From the NCBI GenBank assembly GCA_903850725.1, contig CAINMG010000051.1:1-10428 (forward strand): a DNA stretch of 10,428 bases. Direction: 5' to 3'. Under the pieces are notes generated by a model that was given only the letters and a program-made list of their open reading frames with translations, did not search any database and was not told the origin of the DNA. Both the position numbers and the translations under genes were made by a program. This DNA comes from Candidatus Staskawiczbacteria bacterium. Lineage in GTDB: Bacteria; Patescibacteriota; Minisyncoccia; Minisyncoccales; Staskawiczbacteraceae. Positions within the stretch are counted from its first letter, which is position 1; every line of letters begins with the position of its first letter. Of the stretch, positions 7,376 to 10,428 are shown one piece after another.

Positions 7376-9109
7376 ATGAAAAATCAGGAAATTGCGAAAA
7401 TATTTTTTCAAATTGCAGATTTTATGAAAATGGAAGGCATTGCTTTTAAGCCTCAAGCATATATTAAGGTTGCTTTGAATTTAGAATCTTTAAATGAAGA
7501 TGTTGGTGAGATTTATAAAAAAGATGGATTAGAAGGATTGCAAAAAATTTCGGGAGTTGGTAAAAATTTAGCTGAAGCAATTGAAGAATATTTAAAAAAA
7601 GGCAAAATAAAAACGCTTGAAGATTTTAAGAAAAAATCTCCAATTAAGCTTGATGAACTTTTAAATGTGGAAAGTTTAGGGCCTAAGAAAATTAAAGTTT
7701 TGTATGAAAAATTGGGTGTAAAGAATTTAAAGGATTTGGAAAAGCAAGCCAAGAAACATAATATTGCTCCGCTTGATGGTTTTGGCGAGAAAACCGAGCA
7801 AAATATTTTGCAGGGAATTGAATTTTTAAAAACTGCTTCAGGTCGTCTTTCTTTGGGAATTGTTTTACCTATTGCCAGAGAAGTAGTTGAAAAATTAAGA
7901 TTATTGCCAGAGGTAAAGCAAATTTCTTTGGCAGGCTCTTTAAGGCGCAGAAAAGAAACAATAGGGGATGCTGATATCTTGGTAGCTTCAGATAAACCAG
8001 AGAAAATTATGGACTATTTTGTAGGACTTGATGGCGTAGAAAAAGTTTGGGCAAAAGGGAGCACTAAAGCATCTGTTAGAATGAAAATGGGCTTTGATAT
8101 GGATTTGCGCGTGGTAAAAGAAGAAAGCTTTGGATCTGCTTTGCAGTACTTCACAGGTTCAAAAGAGCATAATATAGCCACTCGTAAGATTGCTATTGAG
8201 CAGGGCCTAAAATTAAGCGAATACGGGCTTTTTAGAGGCAAAAAGCGTATTGCCGGTAAGACTGAAGAGGGTGTTTATAGTGCTTTAGGGATTGCTTTTA
8301 TTGAGCCAGAACTTCGCGAGGATAATGGAGAAATCCTTCGACTCGCTTCGCTCGCTCAGGATAAGTTGCCCAAACTCGTGGAATCAAAAGATATAAAAGG
8401 GGACTTGCATTGTCATTCAAATTGGGACGGGGGAAAAAATAGTATTGAAGAAATGGCAGAAACTGCAATGGCTATGGGTTATGAATATATTGGAATTTCT
8501 GACCATACCAAGTTTTTAAAAATTGAAAATGGTTTAGATGAAATAAAACTTTTAAAACAAAGCAAAGCTATTAAAAAAATAAATGAAAAATTTAATAATA
8601 AAAACTTTAAAATATTGCACGGTTGCGAAGCGAATATTTTAAATGATGGGAGTCTAGATATTAAAGATGAAGTTTTAGAAAAGTTAGATTATGTAATTGC
8701 TGGGCTTCATTCAAGCTTAAAAATGGACAAAAAAGAAATGACAGAAAGATTAGTAAAAGCAATGAAAAATCCAAATGTAGATATAATTTCTCATCCTACC
8801 ACAAGACTGCTTGGCAAAAGAGAAGAAGCACAATTAGATTTTGATAAAATTTTAAAAGTTGCCCGCGAAACAGGCACAATTTTGGAAATTAATTCAGCCC
8901 CAGAAAGACTGGATTTAAATGATTTTTATATTCGTAGATCCAAGGCAGAGGGCGTTAAAATGCTAATAAACACAGATTCTCATCAAAAAGAACAATTAAT
9001 TTTAATGGAATACGGGGTAAGTATGGCTCGTCGTGGCTGGGCAGAAAAACAAGATATTATAAATACTTTTCCGGTAGAAGAATTCTTAAAACAATTAAAA
9101 AATAAATAA
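7376..9109 (+). CDS. polX: DNA polymerase X with PHP phosphoesterase domain
   Basis: Bacterial/archaeal PolX (like B. subtilis YshC) fills short gaps in base excision repair and uses its PHP domain as a Mn-dependent 3'-5' exonuclease or end-cleaning phosphoesterase. The protein has 577 residues, the family norm. Helix-hairpin-helix DNA-binding motifs lie near 55-77, 97-123 and 132-149. The polymerase palm has GS (187-188), catalytic Asp198 and Asp200 in GDADILV, and the third Asp at 243 (DLRVV). The PHP domain has all expected metal ligands: His345/His347 (DLHCHS), Asp376/His377 (SDH), Glu418 (GCE), His445 (GLHSS), His473 (SHP) and Asp534/His536 (TDSH). Both activities should therefore be intact. 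Residues 320-329, in the linker between the domains, are coded by a GC-rich palindromic element. The gene starts 15 bases after the MFS gene and ends 4 bases before the Nudix ATG; no Shine-Dalgarno is seen. Confidence 0.97.
   Translation: MKNQEIAKIFFQIADFMKMEGIAFKPQAYIKVALNLESLNEDVGEIYKKDGLEGLQKISGVGKNLAEAIEEYLKKGKIKTLEDFKKKSPIKLDELLNVESLGPKKIKVLYEKLGVKNLKDLEKQAKKHNIAPLDGFGEKTEQNILQGIEFLKTASGRLSLGIVLPIAREVVEKLRLLPEVKQISLAGSLRRRKETIGDADILVASDKPEKIMDYFVGLDGVEKVWAKGSTKASVRMKMGFDMDLRVVKEESFGSALQYFTGSKEHNIATRKIAIEQGLKLSEYGLFRGKKRIAGKTEEGVYSALGIAFIEPELREDNGEILRLASLAQDKLPKLVESKDIKGDLHCHSNWDGGKNSIEEMAETAMAMGYEYIGISDHTKFLKIENGLDEIKLLKQSKAIKKINEKFNNKNFKILHGCEANILNDGSLDIKDEVLEKLDYVIAGLHSSLKMDKKEMTERLVKAMKNPNVDIISHPTTRLLGKREEAQLDFDKILKVARETGTILEINSAPERLDLNDFYIRRSKAEGVKMLINTDSHQKEQLILMEYGVSMARRGWAEKQDIINTFPVEEFLKQLKNK
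8333..8362. repeat. REP-like GC-rich palindromic element inside polX
   Basis: Thirty bases start ATCCTTCGACTCG and end GCTCAGGAT, with ATCCT/AGGAT as terminal inverted repeats and an internal CTCGCTTCGCTCGCTC run. By count 17 of 30 bases are G or C, well above the flanking sequence. It is exactly ten codons in frame (ILRLASLAQD, residues 320-329). It resembles the CTTCGAC...GCTCAGG palindromes scattered through many environmental genomes; this likeness is from memory and unverified. Confidence 0.5.
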
Positions 9110-9112
9110 ATT

Positions 9113-9568
9113 ATGCCTCAAGAAAAATCAGTAGGAGCTGTAATATATCGCAAACAAGATAATAAAATATATTATTTGCTTTTGAAATATACAGCAAAGC
9201 ATTGGGATTTTACAAAAGGACATATTGATCCAGGCGAAACAGACGAACAAACACTTAGAAGGGAGGCAGTTGAAGAAACAAGCATAAATGACCTAGAGAT
9301 TATCGATGGTTTTAAGGAAATTCATAAATATTTTTTTAAGCAGTATAAAGAAAAGATGACAAAAGAAGATTTAAAAAAAGGTAAACCAGTTTGGGTTTTT
9401 AAATTGGTTAATTTTTATTTAGCAGAAACAAAAACCAAGGAAATTAAAATTTCGGATGAACATCAAGATTATAAGTGGCTTGAATATGATGAGGCGCTAA
9501 AATTAGTAACATTCAAAAACGCCAAAGAACTTTTAAAGAAAGCCAATGATTTTTTAATAAAAAAATAA
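9113..9568 (+). CDS. Nudix hydrolase, Ap4A-hydrolase-like
   Basis: This 151-residue Nudix enzyme cleaves a nucleoside diphosphate linked to another group, using Mg or Mn. The Nudix box occupies residues 36-58: Gly36, Glu42, then RREAVEE (49-55) containing the catalytic REUXEE core, with Ser57 where the consensus has Gly. The preceding WDFTKGH (31-37) matches the W-x-F-x-KGH lead-in of bis(5'-nucleosyl)-tetraphosphatases, so hydrolysis of Ap4A or similar dinucleotides is the best guess. The N-terminal strand EKSVGAVIYRK and later EHQDYKWLEYDEALKL (96-111) are also typical. The ATG lies 4 bases after the polX stop codon ends, which implies co-transcription. Another possibility is a housekeeping role on damaged nucleotides, which would suit its PolX neighbour. 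Family certain; substrate tentative. Confidence 0.93.
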   Translation: MPQEKSVGAVIYRKQDNKIYYLLLKYTAKHWDFTKGHIDPGETDEQTLRREAVEETSINDLEIIDGFKEIHKYFFKQYKEKMTKEDLKKGKPVWVFKLVNFYLAETKTKEIKISDEHQDYKWLEYDEALKLVTFKNAKELLKKANDFLIKK

Positions 9569-9586
9569 AATGCAATAATCAATTAC

Positions 9587-9630
9587 TAAAGTCGTAATAA
9601 TTATGCTATGGCTGAATTAATATGACTTTA
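9587..9630. repeat. 44-base AT-rich inverted repeat (long hairpin)
   Basis: TAAAGTCGTAATAATT (9587-9602) pairs with AATTAATATGACTTTA (9615-9630) over 16 positions, with one A-A mismatch and one G-T wobble, leaving a 12-base loop. No T-run follows it, so it is not itself a terminator. It may protect the 3' end of the polX-Nudix mRNA, form a DNA cruciform, or be a small MITE-like repeat. Confidence 0.6.
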
Positions 9631-9637
9631 AGGGGAA

Positions 9638-9668
9638 TAAAAAACCACACGAGAGTGTGATTTTTTTT
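9638..9668. terminator. bidirectional intrinsic terminator between Nudix and hepT
   Basis: CACAC (9646-9650), loop GAGA, and GTGTG (9655-9659) form a hairpin with an A-run on the left and eight T on the right. It can stop the plus-strand polX-Nudix transcript, and read on the other strand (T-run TTTTTTATT) it can stop the minus-strand mntA-hepT transcript. Confidence 0.8.
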
Positions 9669-9701
9669 GGATTTTCAATCAAGTTGGGAACGGCGCGTGG
9701 T

Positions 9702-10034
9702 TTATTTTGCTAAATATGCTTGGATTTCTTTTATCAAAACTGGCAAATCATTTTTTATTGTTTCCCAAATTTGAGACATCTCAATATTAAAATATTCATG
9801 AACTGCCATATTTCTAAAACCAATAATCATTTTCCATGGTAAATTAATATTGTTTTTTATTTCTTCTGGTAATTTTTTGGCTTCTTCGCCAATTACAATT
9901 AGTTTTAAAATCACAGCACTTTGAGTTTTTTCATCACTTAAAAAACTTTCAGCCGTATAATTCTCGCAATATTCAATTGCTTCTTGTGCTTTATCAATAA
10001 TATTTTTTAAATAAATATTGTTATCTTTCTCCAT
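9702..10034 (-). CDS. hepT: HepT-like HEPN ribonuclease toxin (DUF86)
   Basis: This 110-residue all-helical protein belongs to the HepT/DUF86 branch of the HEPN superfamily. HEPN toxins dimerise and cleave RNA. The active-site RX4HXY motif is present as RNMAVHEY (74-81): Arg74, His79, and Tyr81, the residue that MntA-type partners modify with AMP in characterised systems. Supporting features are the N-terminal helix IYLKNIIDKAQEAIEY (7-22) and the family-typical segment LKLIVIGEEAKKLPEEI (43-59). The gene overlaps the end of mntA by 14 bases in another frame, so translation is probably coupled, which would keep antitoxin ahead of toxin. It has no Shine-Dalgarno of its own. The stop lies close to the bidirectional terminator. 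With Arg, His and Tyr all retained, the toxin looks functional. The family is secure; toxicity here is inference. Confidence 0.93.
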   Translation of the reverse strand: MEKDNNIYLKNIIDKAQEAIEYCENYTAESFLSDEKTQSAVILKLIVIGEEAKKLPEEIKNNINLPWKMIIGFRNMAVHEYFNIEMSQIWETIKNDLPVLIKEIQAYLAK

Positions 10035-10311
10035 AAATTTTTATTAAATCTTTTTCTACAAAAGGTTTTATATGTTTGTTTATTGCATTTTTAGAAACCA
10101 AATCTACTTTTCTGCCAAAAATATTTTCAAGCTCTTGTTGCAGGCCTATAAATTTATAAACTCCTATTGGTTTTGTGATAGAAACAAGTATATCAATGTC
10201 ACTATTTTCTTTATTTTCTCCTCTGGCAGTAGAACCAAAAAGCTCTGCGTATTCAACGCCAAATTGCTGAAAAATTGGGGAAACTTTATTTTTTATTTCT
10301 TCAATGGTCAT
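10021..10311 (-). CDS. mntA: MntA-like minimal nucleotidyltransferase antitoxin
   Basis: This 96-residue minimal nucleotidyltransferase has the polymerase-beta fold. The exact GSX10DXD signature is visible: Gly26-Ser27, then Asp38 and Asp40 in SDIDILV, with a third carboxylate at Asp70 (RKVDLV), so catalysis should be intact. In characterised MntA/HepT pairs this enzyme uses ATP to add AMP to the Tyr of the HepT RX4HXY motif, which silences the RNase. Gene order (antitoxin first, toxin overlapping by 14 bases) fits that role. It is driven by a consensus promoter whose -10 ends 6 bases before the ATG, so its mRNA is predicted to be leaderless. The ATG at 10311 gives a standard N-terminus with the helix TIEEIKNKVSPIFQQF. 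Family secure. Confidence 0.94.
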   Translation of the reverse strand: MTIEEIKNKVSPIFQQFGVEYAELFGSTARGENKENSDIDILVSITKPIGVYKFIGLQQELENIFGRKVDLVSKNAINKHIKPFVEKDLIKIYGER

Positions 10312-10317
10312 ATTATT

Positions 10318-10345
10318 ATTATATGCTATTTTATTCTTATGTCAA
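10318..10345 (-). promoter_or_regulatory. consensus promoter of mntA-hepT, predicted leaderless
   Basis: On the minus strand a perfect TTGACA (10345-10340) and a perfect TATAAT (10323-10318) are 16 bases apart. Six bases (AATAAT) then lead to the ATG at 10311, so transcription should start at or within a base or two of the start codon. Confidence 0.8.
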
Positions 10346-10349
10346 TTGC

Positions 10350-10380
10350 TTGACTTTTGGCATCTGGGGGGGGGTATTAT
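10350..10380 (+). promoter_or_regulatory. divergent rightward promoter with poly-G spacer
   Basis: TTGACT (10350-10355) and TATTAT (10375-10380) each match consensus at five of six places but are 19 bases apart, longer than optimal. The extra length is a G run just before the -10. Start near 10387; no start codon for a long frame appears before the window ends, so the target gene is outside. Its -35 lies 4 bases from the mntA -35, and together they form the inverted repeat GTCAA-TTGC-TTGAC (10341-10354). Confidence 0.45.
10366..10374 (+). repeat. mononucleotide G9 tract
   Basis: Nine consecutive G in an otherwise AT-rich intergenic region, placed between promoter-like hexamers. Such runs gain and lose bases by replication slippage. 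An assembly or sequencing error in the run length is also possible. Confidence 0.85.
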
Positions 10381-10428
10381 GAAGTAAATTTGAAATTAAA
10401 AGTTTTCAATTAAAAAATAAAGGTCGAA

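Noticed and set aside
8319..8364. AGGATAA direct repeats (8319-8325 and 8358-8364) around the polX palindrome, read as a target-site duplication.
   Set aside because: The DNA between them also codes the GEI residues expected in the family, so clean excision would remove native sequence; probably coincidence.
10072..10353. Plus-strand frame of 93 codons opposite mntA.
   Set aside because: Rich in Phe, Tyr and Lys as expected from the complement of an AT-rich gene, with no motif; mntA on the other strand has an exact catalytic signature and a promoter.
1..10428. UGA recoding as in Gracilibacteria/Absconditabacteria.
   Set aside because: No confident gene has an in-frame TGA, and all are full length under the standard code.

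Overview
The window is AT-rich bacterial chromosome (no rRNA, tRNA, CRISPR or transposase seen). It most resembles a Patescibacteria/CPR-type lineage (Parcubacteria-like). The reasons are strong A/T bias in codon choice, TAA as the stop of all eight confident genes whose 3' end is visible, almost no Shine-Dalgarno sequences, very tight gene spacing, and a half-length MFS protein. This placement is inference, not proof. No confident gene has an in-frame TGA, so the standard code fits and the UGA-recoding Gracilibacteria/Absconditabacteria are unlikely.

Layout, left to right. (1) Bases 1-3330, minus strand: a three-gene envelope-glycan operon read right to left. A DPM1-like GT2 glycosyltransferase is followed 2 bases later by a multi-spanning GT-C-like membrane protein, then 1 base later by a GT4-type glycosyltransferase that runs off the left edge. 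(2) Bases 3395-6236, plus strand: uvrA, divergent from the glycan operon, with a near-consensus promoter and only a few bases of leader. (3) Bases 6237-6716: a gap with a possible 58-residue small gene, a hairpin terminator, a new promoter, and a leader that can fold into two mutually exclusive hairpins. (4) Bases 6717-9568, plus strand: a six-helix half-MFS protein, DNA polymerase X with an intact PHP domain, and an Ap4A-hydrolase-like Nudix protein, closely spaced and probably co-transcribed. (5) Bases 9569-9701: a convergent 3' region with a large AT-rich hairpin and a bidirectional terminator. (6) Bases 9702-10345, minus strand: a MntA/HepT (nucleotidyltransferase/HEPN) toxin-antitoxin pair from a consensus promoter placed so that its mRNA should be leaderless. 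(7) Bases 10350-10428: a divergent promoter-like element whose spacer contains a run of nine G, pointing right towards a gene outside the window.

How the genes fit together. The glycan operon joins an enzyme type that loads a sugar on a polyprenyl carrier, a membrane protein of the type that uses such donors, and a nucleotide-sugar transferase. uvrA and polX are both DNA-repair genes, and the Nudix hydrolase would clean up signalling or damaged nucleotides. The toxin-antitoxin pair is a typical defence or plasticity module.

The most unusual signals are regulatory: the G9 promoter spacer, the switchable MFS leader, the leaderless -10 geometry, and a GC-rich palindromic element read in frame inside polX.
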